From Saccharothrix espanaensis DSM 44229 (lineage in GTDB: Bacteria > Actinomycetota > Actinomycetes > Mycobacteriales > Pseudonocardiaceae), in contig NC_019673.1 of the NCBI RefSeq assembly GCF_000328705.1, positions 1,798,001 to 1,862,000 of the forward strand: DNA of 64,000 bases. The letters run 5' to 3'. The translations under genes were made by a program, and so were the position numbers. This document shows positions 55,950-64,000 of this stretch, piece after piece (position 1 is the stretch's first letter; every line of letters begins with the position of its first letter). Below the pieces are notes generated by a model. The model had not been told where the DNA came from. It made no database searches and saw only the letters and a list, made by a program, of their open reading frames with translations.

Positions 55950-56377
55950 GTCCGCCGACCTCCCCTGGCGTAGTGCTGTTGTGATCAGGCTAGGCCGCGC
56001 CCCGCGATTCCGCGTCCCGGGGCCGGCTGTTGCGGGCCGCAATCACCCGGTAGCGGACGGTCAGTGCGGCACCGGCGCGGCGCTACTCGGTCGCTGACGG
56101 GCGGGTGGCCCTACCCAAAGCCTATCGGGCCTGCGTGGGAAGGTCCTGTCACCCGTCTGCTCAATTAGGGGGAACCCGGTGCACGCCACCCCGTGCGATG
56201 AGCTACCCTCTCGGCGCTCCGCGCGCTCCCGGACACCTGATGCGTCGACGTACAGGGGGTTGGCGCCCGGCCGCGCGGGCGAGACCTCCGTCACTGGGGA
56301 CGGAGGGCACAAACAGGGGCGCTGGTGCGTTAACCAGCGACACGAACAGTCTCCGTTGACCGCAGGGGTGAAAGAAG
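55950..56377. other. Long leader/promoter region of the DUF4193 gene with two stem-loops
   Basis: About 430 bp between divergent cei and DUF4193 genes with no gene I can support. Near its DUF4193 end are two perfect stem-loops: cctccgtc-actggg-gacggagg (56285-56306) and gctggt-gcgtta-accagc (56321-56338), 40 bp before the start codon. Such a structured leader could be a cis-regulatory RNA; it matches no riboswitch class I know. Confidence 0.45.
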
Positions 56378-56677
56378 ATGGCGACCGACTACGACGCACC
56401 GCGTCGCAGCGAGGCAGACGAGCTCGCTGAGGACTCCCTCGAGGAGCTCAAGGCGCGGCGCAATGAAACACAGTCCGGGGTCGTCGACGTCGACGAGGAC
56501 GCGTCTGCCGAGAACTTCGAGCTGCCGGGCGCCGACCTGTCCGGTGAGGAACTGACGTTCAAGGTCCTGCCCAAGCAGGCGGACGAGTTCACGTGCTCGA
56601 AGTGCTTCCTCGTGCACCACCGCAGCCGCCTCGCCGAAGAAGTCAACGGCCAGTACATCTGCCGCGACTGTGCCTGA
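56378..56677 (+). CDS. DUF4193 zinc-ribbon protein
   Basis: A 99-residue acidic protein: N-terminal Arg/Asp/Glu-rich part (YDAPRRSEADELAEDSLEEL) and a C-terminal treble-clef-like knuckle (EFTCSKCFLVHHRSRLAEE; YICRDC). It is extremely conserved in actinobacteria at this locus (Rv2699c) and resembles RNA-polymerase-binding small proteins in composition; its role is unknown. The ATG follows gaaagaag. Confidence 0.9.
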   Translation: MATDYDAPRRSEADELAEDSLEELKARRNETQSGVVDVDEDASAENFELPGADLSGEELTFKVLPKQADEFTCSKCFLVHHRSRLAEEVNGQYICRDCA

Positions 56678-56953
56678 CCAGCGCGGACAGACCGACTGAC
56701 CGATCGGCGACGACCCGTTCCTGGGCGCTCACCCCACCGCCGGGGTAGCGCCCGGACGTATTGGCCACCACGACCGCAGACCACCCCGCTCCAGTGCGGG
56801 GTGTGACGCAACGAACACCTTCCGTCGGCTGTGCCCTCGGGCGTGATGCTCACGCAGCGTCCTCGGGCCGCCGCCGGACCCCTCGACCCCCGCTGCCGAG
56901 CCGGGTCCGGGGCACCACCTCCGAACACCACTTCCGGGTTCACCCGTTCAGGT

Positions 56954-57520
56954 TCACCCCTTCAGGTCCGACTCGGTCCGGTCCACGTCCTTCCGGCCGA
57001 CGTCTCCCAGATCGTCGCCCTTCAGGTCCTCGTCCTTCAGACGCTCGTCTTTCAGTCCCTTGTCCTTCAGGGCAGCCGCCAACTTCTCCGGCGAGCGCAC
57101 GCTGAACAGCCAGTACGGCGTCGGGTCGGCCGGGTCCTCCAGGGTGATCTTCACCATCGGCCCGATCCAGCCGCGGTGCGCGACGAACGCCGCCGGGTCC
57201 AGGTACGGCCCCATCGCCTTGCGCTTGGTCTTGGCGTCGAACACCTCGACCTCGCCCAGCAGGCCGAGCGGGATGTGCGCCTGGCCGACCTTGAGCTCGC
57301 CGCCGGACACCTCGACCTTGAGCGACCCCATCCGCCACACCAGCAGCCCGGCCAGCGGCACGGTCACCACGTACGGCAGCCACGACCGGACGCCCGGGAA
57401 GCCCATGTGGATCTCCGCGGCCAGCAGCACCGCGGCGGCCAGCGGCAGCAGCCAACCCCACCAGGGGACGAACAGCCGCTCGCGGAACGTGGTCGGGGCG
57501 GTCACAGCACTCTCGCTCAC
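56954..57520 (-). CDS. DUF3093 membrane protein with a repetitive charged tail
   Basis: A 188-residue protein: two hydrophobic segments (about residues 18-36 and 48-62), then a PH-like/beta domain ([53 protein letters not shown]) and a C-terminal tail of about 38 residues made of KDE repeats ([18 protein letters not shown]) encoded by approximate 15-bp direct repeats at 57010-57070. Ortholog position Rv2698. GTG 57520 is 24 bp from the divergent dut start. Confidence 0.86.
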   Translation of the reverse strand: MSESAVTAPTTFRERLFVPWWGWLLPLAAAVLLAAEIHMGFPGVRSWLPYVVTVPLAGLLVWRMGSLKVEVSGGELKVGQAHIPLGLLGEVEVFDAKTKRKAMGPYLDPAAFVAHRGWIGPMVKITLEDPADPTPYWLFSVRSPEKLAAALKDKGLKDERLKDEDLKGDDLGDVGRKDVDRTESDLKG

Positions 57521-57544
57521 GCCACCAGGGTAGTCTCGCGCGCC

Positions 57545-58012
57545 GTGCCCAGCGTCGAGGTCCTGCTGTCCCGGCTCGATCCGTCCGTCCCGCTCCCGTC
57601 CTACGCCAGAGCGGGTGACGCGGGCGCGGACCTGGTGACGACCACCGACGTGGTGATCGGGCCGGGCGAGCGCGAGGTGGTGGGCACCGGCATCGCGATC
57701 GCGCTGCCCGAGGGGTACGCGGCGTTCGTGCACCCGCGCAGCGGCCTGGCCGCCAGGGTGGGGCTCAGCGTGGTGAACACCCCGGGCACGATCGACGCCG
57801 GCTATCGGGGCGAGATCAAGGTATGTCTGGTCAACCACGACCTGCGCGCGCCGATCGTGCTCACCCGCGGCGACCGGATCGCCCAGCTCGTGGTGCAGAA
57901 GGTCGAGCACGCGGTGTTCCGCGAGGTCGACGACCTGCCCGACTCGGACCGGGGCGCGGGCGGCTACGGCTCTACAGGCGGGCACGAGGTGCTCGCCCGG
58001 ACGGAGGGGTAA
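57545..58012 (+). CDS. dut: Deoxyuridine 5'-triphosphate nucleotidohydrolase
   Basis: A 155-residue trimeric dUTPase. The five motifs are present: [40 protein letters not shown] with the catalytic Asp, [11 protein letters not shown] and the C-terminal [12 protein letters not shown] (P-loop-like). It makes dUMP for thymidylate synthesis and keeps uracil out of DNA. TAGTCT at 57530-57535 ends 9 bp before the GTG, so a leaderless transcript is likely. Confidence 0.94.
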   Translation: MPSVEVLLSRLDPSVPLPSYARAGDAGADLVTTTDVVIGPGEREVVGTGIAIALPEGYAAFVHPRSGLAARVGLSVVNTPGTIDAGYRGEIKVCLVNHDLRAPIVLTRGDRIAQLVVQKVEHAVFREVDDLPDSDRGAGGYGSTGGHEVLARTEG

Positions 58013-58017
58013 AGGCG

Positions 58018-58647
58018 ATGTTCGGAAAGCGCCGCAAGCGCGGTAGGCACTCCGCGAACCGGGGGACGGCGCAACCCGAGGCCGAGTTCCCGGAGGACGG
58101 CCCGCAGGAGGGGCCGTTCGACGACGGGGAGGCCCCCGACGACGGCCTGACCCGCCTCGACCTCGGCTCGATCCGGCTGCCGGTGCCCGACGGCGCCCAG
58201 CTGCAGGTCGAGATGGACCCGGCGGGCGAGGTGCGCGCGGTGCACCTGCTCACCCCGGTGGGCCAGCTGACCGTCAGCGCGTTCGCCGCGCCGAAGTCGG
58301 ACAAGCTCTGGCCCGAGGTCGGCGCCGAGCTGATCGCGCAGCTCAAGGGCGACGGCTTCCGGATCAACCGGGAGAACGGCGTCTGGGGCGAGGAGATCTC
58401 GGCCCGCAACGACGAGGTGCACCTGCGCTTCGTCGGCGTGGACGGCCACCGCTGGATGCTGCGGGGCGTCGCCGCCGCGCCGTCCGAGGAGCAGTCGGAG
58501 CGCGCCGTCGAGGCGCTCTACGACCTGGTCCGGGACACCGTGGTGGTGCGCGGCGACCGGCCGATGCCGGTTCGCACCCCGCTGCCGATCGAGCTGCCGG
58601 AGGCGATCGCCCGGCACATCGCCGCCCAGCAGCAACAGCAGGGCTAG
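58018..58647 (+). CDS. DUF3710 protein
   Basis: A 209-residue soluble protein: basic start (MFGKRRKRGRH), acidic linker (about 20-50), a conserved DUF3710 domain (GSIRLPVPDGAQLQVEMD; LTPVGQLTVSAFAAPKS; FVGVDGHRWMLRGVAAAP) and a Gln-rich end. It follows dut by 5 bp, the standard actinobacterial order (Rv2696c). Function unknown. Confidence 0.9.
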   Translation: MFGKRRKRGRHSANRGTAQPEAEFPEDGPQEGPFDDGEAPDDGLTRLDLGSIRLPVPDGAQLQVEMDPAGEVRAVHLLTPVGQLTVSAFAAPKSDKLWPEVGAELIAQLKGDGFRINRENGVWGEEISARNDEVHLRFVGVDGHRWMLRGVAAAPSEEQSERAVEALYDLVRDTVVVRGDRPMPVRTPLPIELPEAIARHIAAQQQQQG

Positions 58648-58752
58648 GCGGGACTCGGGTGCGGCGCGGCCGGAGGTTCCCGGTCCGCGCCGGACCCGCG
58701 AGGCGTCCCGACCTCACCCGCCCGGGGTACATCGGCAGCGTGGTCCCCGTTC

Positions 58753-59466
58753 TCACCCGATCGGGTCTGGCGGTGACCGGCGGCCGGAGGCGGCGGCGAG
58801 GTAGGCGTCGAGCGCGGCCCGGCCCAGCGCCGACCGGTCCGTGCCGAGCGCGTCGAGCGACGTCGTCTTCAGCGCCGCCCGGGGCAGGGCGTCCAGCCAG
58901 GTCTCGGCCACCGCGAGCGGGTGCACGGGGTCGTCGGCGCACGCGGCGATCCCGACCGGCACGGCCAGCCCGCGCAGCTCGTCGAGCGTCGGCGCGGCCG
59001 ACCCGGCGGCCTCGCGCAGCACGTCCGCCAGGCGGTCGCCGTACCGGGGCCACGCGCGGCGCAGTTCCGCGCCCACCCAGCCGTCGACGCCCGCCACCGC
59101 GGCGGCCAATCCTTCACTGTCAACCAGGGCCGCGCTCGCCGCCGCCGCCAGCGCCGCCGGGGCGTCCCCGGCGGGCCCCACCCACGCGGGCAGCGCCACC
59201 AGCACCCCGGCACACCGTCGCGGGTGCCGCGCGGCCCACCGTGCCGCGATGTGCGCGCCCAGCGACACACCGCCCACGACCAGCGGTTCTCCCCGCCACG
59301 CGGCGTCCAGCGCGGCGAAGTGCTCGGCCACCGAACGCGACCGGGGCGCGACCAGCCCGAACCCCGAGGACGCCAGCGGAGCGGCGAACGCGGACCGGAC
59401 GAACACCTCGTCGGACGCCGTCCCCGGCAGCACGACGAAAGTGGGTGCGACGTCGGTCGAAGTCAT
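58753..59466 (-). CDS. Alpha/beta hydrolase
   Basis: A 237-residue alpha/beta-fold hydrolase with oxyanion region VVLPGTASDEVF, nucleophile elbow GGVSLGAH (G-x-S-x-G), acidic residue in IAACADDPVHP and a following His as the catalytic triad. ATG 59466 gives the usual N-terminus. It occupies the position of Rv2695 at this conserved locus. Substrate unknown. Confidence 0.83.
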   Translation of the reverse strand: MTSTDVAPTFVVLPGTASDEVFVRSAFAAPLASSGFGLVAPRSRSVAEHFAALDAAWRGEPLVVGGVSLGAHIAARWAARHPRRCAGVLVALPAWVGPAGDAPAALAAAASAALVDSEGLAAAVAGVDGWVGAELRRAWPRYGDRLADVLREAAGSAAPTLDELRGLAVPVGIAACADDPVHPLAVAETWLDALPRAALKTTSLDALGTDRSALGRAALDAYLAAASGRRSPPDPIG

Positions 59467-59573
59467 GGTTTGACATCCTCCCCCAGCCGGATACCCGATC
59501 GGGTGTACCCGGTTACGCTGGCCCGTGGACGGGCTTCGCTGTCGAGGCCCCCGGATGCACCCAGGAGTCGGGG

Positions 59574-59951
59574 ATGACCACAACTGGGGGCGGCTACTGG
59601 CGCCGCCTCGTGCGTCGGCTGACCACCGACGTCAGCGAGCTGGACGCCGACGACCTCTCGCGAAAAGCCGAGGAGGTCGGAGCCGTCCGCGCGTGTGACT
59701 GCAAGTCCGGCGAGGAGGTGACGGTGCTCGGCAGGCTGCGCAGCGTGGAGTTGTGCCCCCGGGACGCCGCCGCGACCCTGGAGGCCGAGCTGTACGACGG
59801 CACCGAGGGCGTCACCCTGGTCTGGCTGGGCCGCAGGCGCATCGCGGGCATCGAACCGGGCAGGACGATCAAGGCGCGCGGCCGCATCGCCGTGCGGGAC
59901 GGGCGCAAAGTGCTCTACAACCCCTACTACGAGCTGCAGAACGCTTCATGA
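59574..59951 (+). CDS. OB-fold nucleic-acid-binding-like protein
   Basis: A 125-residue protein: short helical N-terminus (YWRRLVRRLTTDVSEL) and an OB-fold (EEVTVLGRLRSVELCPRD; AELYDGTEGVTLVWLGRR; IKARGRIAVRDGRKVLYNP) similar to RecG/aaRS OB domains. Position as Rv2694c. It overlaps the DUF3159 gene by 4 bp. It may bind RNA or single-stranded DNA; not shown. Confidence 0.87.
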   Translation: MTTTGGGYWRRLVRRLTTDVSELDADDLSRKAEEVGAVRACDCKSGEEVTVLGRLRSVELCPRDAAATLEAELYDGTEGVTLVWLGRRRIAGIEPGRTIKARGRIAVRDGRKVLYNPYYELQNAS

Positions 59952-60643
59952 CGACGACTCCGACCGAGAAGCAGCCGACCCTGCTGGAGCAGATGGGCGG
60001 CGTCAGCGGCCTGCTGTACTCCTCGCTGCCCGTGGTGGTCTTCGTCCTGGTGAACGCGTTCGCCGGGCTGATGCCCGCGATCTGGGCGTCCCTGGCGTCG
60101 GCCGTGGTGATCGGCATCGTCCTGGCCATGCGCAAGGGCTCGGTGCAACCGGCCGTCTCGGCGGTCTTCGGCGTGGGCATCGCGGCCTTCATCGCCTACC
60201 GGACCGGGGACGCCAAGGGCTTCTTCCTGTTCGGCATCTGGCAGAGCCTCGTCTACGGCGGCGTGTTCCTCGGGTCGATCCTGATCCGCTGGCCGCTCGC
60301 GGGCGTCATCTGGAGCTTCCTCAACGGCCAGGGCACGGCGTGGCGCAAGGACCGCGCGTCGGTCCGCGACTACGACATCGCGACCCTGGTGTGGGCGCTG
60401 GTGTTCGGCTCCCGGTTCGTGGTGCAGCGCTGGCTCTACGACGAGGCGTCGGTGGGCTGGCTGGCCGCCGCGAAGCTGGCCATGGGCTACCCGCTGATGG
60501 CGATCGCGCTGATCGCCACGGTGTGGGCGGTCCGCCGGTCGGACCGCCGCCTCAAGGCCGCGCAGGCCCGTGAGGACGAGGAGAACCGCGAGGCCGAGGA
60601 GCGCCTGCGGGCGCAGCGGCCGAGCACCGCCGACGAGCACTAG
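59948..60643 (+). CDS. DUF3159 membrane protein
   Basis: A 231-residue integral membrane protein with about five or six hydrophobic segments (LLYSSLPVVVFVLVNAFAGL; LASAVVIGIVLAMRKG; AVSAVFGVGIAAFIAYRT; AAKLAMGYPLMAIALIATVW) and a charged C-terminal coil (KAAQAREDEENREAEERL). The DUF3159 fold resembles intracellular-septation/ion-channel-like proteins. Position as Rv2693c. In M. tuberculosis Trk genes follow; here a TetR/MFS pair follows instead. Confidence 0.87.
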   Translation: MTTTPTEKQPTLLEQMGGVSGLLYSSLPVVVFVLVNAFAGLMPAIWASLASAVVIGIVLAMRKGSVQPAVSAVFGVGIAAFIAYRTGDAKGFFLFGIWQSLVYGGVFLGSILIRWPLAGVIWSFLNGQGTAWRKDRASVRDYDIATLVWALVFGSRFVVQRWLYDEASVGWLAAAKLAMGYPLMAIALIATVWAVRRSDRRLKAAQAREDEENREAEERLRAQRPSTADEH

Positions 60644-60655
60644 CGGCTCCGGCCG

Positions 60656-60712
60656 GGCCACCAGGGCTTCGGCAGGCCAATAAGGCTTGGGCAGGCCACT
60701 AGGGCTTGGGCA
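60656..60712. repeat. Three-copy 19-bp tandem repeat at a convergent gene end
   Basis: Copies at 60656-60674, 60675-60693 and 60694-60712 (consensus ggccaNNAgggcttgggca). The last copy forms the 3' end of the TetR gene and contains its stop codon, so the first two are duplicated gene-end sequence. Confidence 0.85.
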
Positions 60713-61283
60713 GCACGACCCGCAGCGCGGCCTCGAACCGGTCGGCGGTGGGCACGACGTCGGTGAGCAGGGCCTGGAGCAGCAGGCCGTCCACGGCCGC
60801 CACGGCCACGTCCACCCGGGCGGGGTCGTCGGTGTGCCGGCGGACGAACCCGGCCACCGCGTCCAGCCACCGCCCGGTGGGGCCGCGCAGCGCCTCGTCG
60901 CGGGCCGCCAGCAGGTACAGCTCGTACTCGGCGAGCAGCCGGCCCGGGTCGCGGACCACCCGGGCCATCAGCTCGGCCAGCGCCCGCACCCCGTCCGCCC
61001 CGGCGGCCGAGGCGTCGGCCAGCCGCCGCATCCGCTCGGCGTCCTCGTCCATGCACGCGGTCAGCGCGGCGGTCAGCAGGTCGGCGATGCCGGCGAAGTA
61101 GTACGCGGCGGCGGTGGCGGGCTGGCCCGCTTCCCGGGACACGGTCCGGTGGCTGACGCCCGCGACCCCGTCCCGGGCGACCACCCGCAGCGTGGCCTCG
61201 ATGAGTTCCTTCTTGCGGCGCTCGCCCTTGAGCCTGCGCCCGTCGACCGGCTGCTCCAGCGCCCCGCTCCCGTCACGCGTCAC
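60699..61283 (-). CDS. TetR-family regulator
   Basis: A 194-residue regulator with an N-terminal HTH (ELIEATLRVVARDGVAGVSH; REAGQPATAAAYYFAGI) and a helical ligand-binding domain. GTG 61283 overlaps the MFS gene end by 11 bp, so regulator and transporter are co-transcribed, the transporter first. It probably represses the operon through a palindrome before the MFS gene. Ligand unknown, likely an exported toxic compound. Confidence 0.86.
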   Translation of the reverse strand: MTRDGSGALEQPVDGRRLKGERRKKELIEATLRVVARDGVAGVSHRTVSREAGQPATAAAYYFAGIADLLTAALTACMDEDAERMRRLADASAAGADGVRALAELMARVVRDPGRLLAEYELYLLAARDEALRGPTGRWLDAVAGFVRRHTDDPARVDVAVAAVDGLLLQALLTDVVPTADRFEAALRVVLPKP

Positions 61284-62466
61284 CGGCCCGCGACGATACC
61301 CGGGCCAGGACCGGCCGCCCGACGGCGGCGATCACCACCGCGACCGCCCCGGCCCCGATGGCCACCGCGAACCCGCCGCCGGCCCCGAACGCGTCCACAA
61401 CCCGCCCGGACAGCGCCGCGCCGACCGCGACCCCGCCGCTGAGACCGGTGACGGCCCACGTCATGCCCTCGGTCAGCCGCGCGGGCGGGACGATCCGCTC
61501 CACCAGCCCCAGCACCACGATCATCGTCGGGGCGAAGAACACCCCGGCCGCGAACACCGCCACCGACAGCCCGAGCACGTCGGAGACGACCAGGAACGGC
61601 ACCGTGGTCAACGCCGTGCCGGCCGTGCCGAGCACCAGCAGGCGGGGCAGCGGCCACCGCGTCCGGACCGCCCCGAACACCAGCCCGGCCACCGCCGACC
61701 CGACCGCGTAGGCGGACAGCACGATCCCGGCCGCCGCGGGCTGGCCCTGGGCGTGGGCGAACGCCACGCTCACCACGTCGACCGTCCCCACGATGACCCC
61801 GCCGGCGAGCAGGACGAGCGCCGACAGCGCCACCCCGGGATCCCGGATCGCCGACCGCCCGCGCCTGTCGCCGTCGACCCGCACCGGCGGTTCGGTCCCG
61901 CGCAGGGCCGCGAACCACAGCACGCCGACGGCGAGCAGCACGACCGCGACCAGCGGGCCGGCCTCCGGGAACGCGGTGGTCGACAGGGCCACGGCCAGCG
62001 CGGGTCCCACGACGAAAGTCAGTTCGTCCACCACGGACTCGAACGACAACGCGGTGTGCAGCGCCGGTGTCCCCCGGTACAGGTGGGCCCAGCGGGCCCG
62101 GACCATCGCCGCCATGTTCGGCGCGCACCCGGCCGGCACCGCGCACGCGAACAACGCCCACGCCGGCGCGCCGTGGTGCGCGCCCAGGATCAGCGCACCC
62201 TGCGCGCCCACCCCGATCCCGGCGGCGGGCAGCAGGACCCGCCGCTGCCCGTGCCGGTCGACCAGCCGCGAGACCTGTGGTCCCAGCACGGCCATCGCCA
62301 GCGTGAGGCTCGCCGCGACCCCTCCGGCCAACGCGTACTCGCCGCGCTGCCGGGACAGCATGGTGATCACCCCGATGCCCGTCATGGCCAACGGCAACCG
62401 CGCGAAGAACCCCGCCGCCGTGAAGGCGACCGCGCCCCGTGCCGCGAACAACCCCAGGTACGCCAC
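61273..62466 (-). CDS. Major facilitator superfamily exporter
   Basis: A 397-residue MFS protein with 12 predicted transmembrane segments. The loop 2-3 motif A is visible as QVSRLVDRHGQRRVLLPA (G-x-x-x-D-R-x-G-R-R type) and a second-half counterpart near FGAVRTRWPLPRLL. GTG 62466 is chosen for the ggggg site and direct entry into the first membrane segment. It is most like drug/sugar efflux permeases. The adjacent TetR gene supports drug export; cargo unknown. Confidence 0.85.
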   Translation of the reverse strand: MAYLGLFAARGAVAFTAAGFFARLPLAMTGIGVITMLSRQRGEYALAGGVAASLTLAMAVLGPQVSRLVDRHGQRRVLLPAAGIGVGAQGALILGAHHGAPAWALFACAVPAGCAPNMAAMVRARWAHLYRGTPALHTALSFESVVDELTFVVGPALAVALSTTAFPEAGPLVAVVLLAVGVLWFAALRGTEPPVRVDGDRRGRSAIRDPGVALSALVLLAGGVIVGTVDVVSVAFAHAQGQPAAAGIVLSAYAVGSAVAGLVFGAVRTRWPLPRLLVLGTAGTALTTVPFLVVSDVLGLSVAVFAAGVFFAPTMIVVLGLVERIVPPARLTEGMTWAVTGLSGGVAVGAALSGRVVDAFGAGGGFAVAIGAGAVAVVIAAVGRPVLARVSSRAGDA

Positions 62467-62490
62467 CGAACCCCCCGACGAGAAAATTGA

Positions 62491-62506
62491 ACACTCGTTA
62501 GAGTTT
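62491..62506. promoter_or_regulatory. Candidate TetR operator
   Basis: A perfect 12-bp palindrome-like repeat actc-gtta-gagt (62493-62504) lies 27 bp before the MFS start, overlapping where its promoter should be. This is the typical TetR-family operator position. Confidence 0.5.
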
Positions 62507-62710
62507 CTAGCCGCCGCAGGCTCCCGACCGCACGCCGAAGAGAGCCACCCCACAGGCCACACGGCGGAACGGGACGCCGATCCTTCGAGGACGGCGGGCC
62601 GCTACCCCGAACGGGTGCGAAGGTCCGTGCGTCGGAGAGGAGTGCCGAGCGGGGTCGAATACCTACTCTGATCCGGTCGGCTGGTCCGCTCCACGAACCG
62701 GGGGTTCGTC

Positions 62711-63079
62711 ATGTCGGTGTTCTTGTCCCGAGCCCTGGCCGGGGTCGTAGGTGTGGTGGCGGTCGCCGGTCTGACCGTGGTCGCCGCACCGGCGGCGACG
62801 GCGGCGACCTGTTCGCCGAAGGCCACCGTGAGCCAGTCCGGGAGCACGATCACCGGCCGTGGCCACACGATCTGCCGAGGAGTGCCCGGCGGGGAACCGG
62901 TGACCATCAGCGACGACGAGGTCGCGATCCAGCGAGTCGACCCGAACACCGGTGTTTGGTACACGCTCGCCAACGGCGTGGGCGTCACGACCTACGCGTG
63001 CCTGGGCACCGCCACCAACACGTTCCGCGCCGTCACGCCGTTCCGGACGTCGGTGACCATCACGGCGTCGTGCGGCTGA
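62711..63079 (+). CDS. Small secreted protein
   Basis: A 122-residue protein with a Sec signal peptide (hydrophobic core LAGVVGVVAVAGLTVVAA, cleavage after A-T-A-A) and a mature part of about 90 residues rich in Thr/Val with four Cys (ATCSPKATVSQ; HTICRGVPGG; TTYACLGTATN; ITASCG), which could form two disulphides. No family recognised. ATG 62711 is supported by the signal peptide. Its 3' end overlaps the convergent DUF397 gene by 20 bp. Confidence 0.8.
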   Translation: MSVFLSRALAGVVGVVAVAGLTVVAAPAATAATCSPKATVSQSGSTITGRGHTICRGVPGGEPVTISDDEVAIQRVDPNTGVWYTLANGVGVTTYACLGTATNTFRAVTPFRTSVTITASCG

Positions 63080-63248
63080 CCTTCACCGAATCGCGGAAGG
63101 CGGCGAAGCTCGCGACCGGAAAGGCGAGAACCGCGCCGGAAGCGTTCTTGGAGTCCCGCACGCCGGACGTCTGTCGGGTGAGCAGAACCTCAACGCACGC
63201 GTTGACCTGGTTGCTCAGACTGCTCTTCCGCCATTTGGCCTGGGTCAT
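63060..63248 (-). CDS. DUF397 protein (partner of the second Scr1-type regulator)
   Basis: A 62-residue protein with the DUF397 pattern AKWRKSSLSNQVNACVEVLL, then GVRDSKNASGAVL and FAAFRDSV. Its ATG overlaps the stop of the regulator gene (ATGA), the same arrangement as the pair at 19290-20317. Confidence 0.87.
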   Translation of the reverse strand: MTQAKWRKSSLSNQVNACVEVLLTRQTSGVRDSKNASGAVLAFPVASFAAFRDSVKVSRTTP

Positions 63249-64000
63249 TTCATCCCCTCGGACAGGCTTCTGATGAGTGCGAGCGAGTCCGCTGAATCGA
63301 GTGCCTGCTCAGTCGTCTCCGCCAATGCCACAGTGTACTCGCGCACATGGTGGCGCTGGTCGATGAAAGTGTTGTAGGTCAACGTCTCCTGGTACACGAC
63401 CGCCGGTAGCGTGGGTGAGGCGAACGACATCACGTAGAAGGCCCCGCCGAGCGCCGGGTATGCGCCTGCCTCGAACGGCAGCACCCGCACGTCGACGTTG
63501 TCCCTGGTCCCGATGGCGGCGGCGAGGTGGTCGAGTTGCGCGCGCATCACCTCCGGGCCGCCGATCCGCTGGCGCAGCGCGGCCTCGCTCAGCAGGGCGA
63601 AGAGCGACAGCGGCTCGGCACCGTCCAATCGGGCGGCCCGGACCATGCGGGCTTCCAATCGTGGTTCGACTTCGGTCAGCCGGACGTAGGGCGATCCGCT
63701 GCGGAAGAGCGCGTGAGCGTAGTCGCGCGTTTGCAGAATGCCTGGGATGAAACAGCTCTCGAAGGCGTGGATGGCACTCGCACCATGCTCCAGTCCGAGG
63801 TGACGCAGGAAGTCGTCGTTGAACAGTCCGGCGTACTGGTGGTACCAGTCGCGGTGCTCGGCGCCGATCCGCAGGCGGTCGAACTCGGCGGCTTCGGGCT
63901 CGCTCATCTCGAACAGCTCGACCAGGCCGGCGAGGTTGCGCTGGGTGATCTTGCGCTTGCCGTTCTCGATCGCGGAGAGATTCGGCTGGGCGGTGCCGAT
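63245..64000 (-). CDS. Scr1-type XRE regulator with DUF5753 domain (partial)
   Basis: The gene enters from the right edge, so its start is missing. The visible 252 residues begin inside the helix-turn-helix (QPNLSAIENGKRKITQRNLA) and continue through the DUF5753 domain (FIPGILQTRDYAHALF; VRVLPFEAGAYPALGGAF). It is coupled to DUF397 downstream. It is clearly related to, but divergent from, the regulator at 19290. Confidence 0.87.
   Translation of the reverse strand: MGTAQPNLSAIENGKRKITQRNLAGLVELFEMSEPEAAEFDRLRIGAEHRDWYHQYAGLFNDDFLRHLGLEHGASAIHAFESCFIPGILQTRDYAHALFRSGSPYVRLTEVEPRLEARMVRAARLDGAEPLSLFALLSEAALRQRIGGPEVMRAQLDHLAAAIGTRDNVDVRVLPFEAGAYPALGGAFYVMSFASPTLPAVVYQETLTYNTFIDQRHHVREYTVALAETTEQALDSADSLALIRSLSEGMK

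Noticed and set aside
56100..56377. c-di-AMP (ydaO) riboswitch before DUF4193
   Set aside because: A short aggggggaaccc-like patch recalls the motif, but the conserved helices and loops I know for that class are not visible.
62630..62670. A tRNA-Leu-like stretch
   Set aside because: gccgagcgg followed by gtcgaat resembles tRNA arms by chance; there is no acceptor stem or anticodon arm.

Overview
The window is high-GC actinobacterial DNA (GC-rich third codon positions almost everywhere, many GTG starts, 4-bp start/stop overlaps). Gene content points to the Pseudonocardiales (Saccharothrix/Actinosynnema/Lentzea-like; genus inferred, not proven): Scr1-type HTH/DUF397 pairs, a TioE-type MerR regulator, and the actinobacterial sigA-ppgK-suhB-cei-DUF4193-DUF3093-dut-DUF3710 neighbourhood. 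No rRNA, tRNA, CRISPR array, prophage or insertion sequence was seen.

1-5.5 kb: the start of a lipoprotein gene (minus, cut by the window edge), then an AcuC-type deacetylase followed 2 bp later by a two-domain GNAT/acyl-CoA-synthetase-like acetyltransferase (a likely protein acetylation/deacetylation pair), and a lone amino-acid-binding lipoprotein. 5.5-11.9 kb: an aminophosphonate uptake and breakdown cluster: GntR/UTRA regulator, FAD oxidoreductase, phosphonatase-like HAD hydrolase and a complete PhnSTUV-type ABC importer. 12-17.5 kb: an orphan small protein, two paralogous genes of unknown function, an RtcB-type RNA ligase, a DrrAB-type ABC exporter and a GNAT enzyme. 17.3-19.1 kb: a decayed ATPase + HNH nuclease pair resembling Septu-like defence, broken by at least six frameshifts. 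19.3-20.3 kb: a Scr1-type regulator with DUF397.

20.3-25.5 kb: a two-component system divergent from a lipoprotein/HlyD-like adaptor/MacB-like ABC set. 25.6-31 kb: TerC, a FadR-type and an IclR-type regulator, two tandem paralogous lipoproteins and a hypothetical protein. 31.1-34.3 kb: class I fumarase, with a 12-bp minisatellite upstream, and a SigB-like sigma factor with a good SigH/SigR-type promoter. 34.4-45.8 kb: dtd, a methyltransferase, a PucR regulator, DUF3099, psuK-psuG (pseudouridine breakdown), DUF3039, an erythromycin-esterase-family gene divergent from a two-HTH MerR regulator, a YihY/BrkB membrane protein and an SF2 helicase. 46-50.7 kb: a XylF/FrcA/XylH-type sugar ABC importer with its ROK repressor and two perfect palindromes upstream. 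50.9-60.6 kb: DUF7455, primary sigma factor SigA, PpgK, SuhB, Cei, DUF4193, DUF3093, Dut, DUF3710, alpha/beta hydrolase, OB-fold protein and DUF3159. This matches, from memory, M. tuberculosis Rv2703-Rv2693c; sigB, DUF3099, DUF3039 and YihY recall Rv2710-Rv2707. 60.7-64 kb: a TetR/MFS pair, a small secreted protein and a second Scr1/DUF397 pair running off the end.

Recurrent themes are leaderless starts (a TANNNT box 6-9 bp before the start codon), bidirectional hairpin terminators between convergent genes, and short tandem repeats at or just beyond gene ends.
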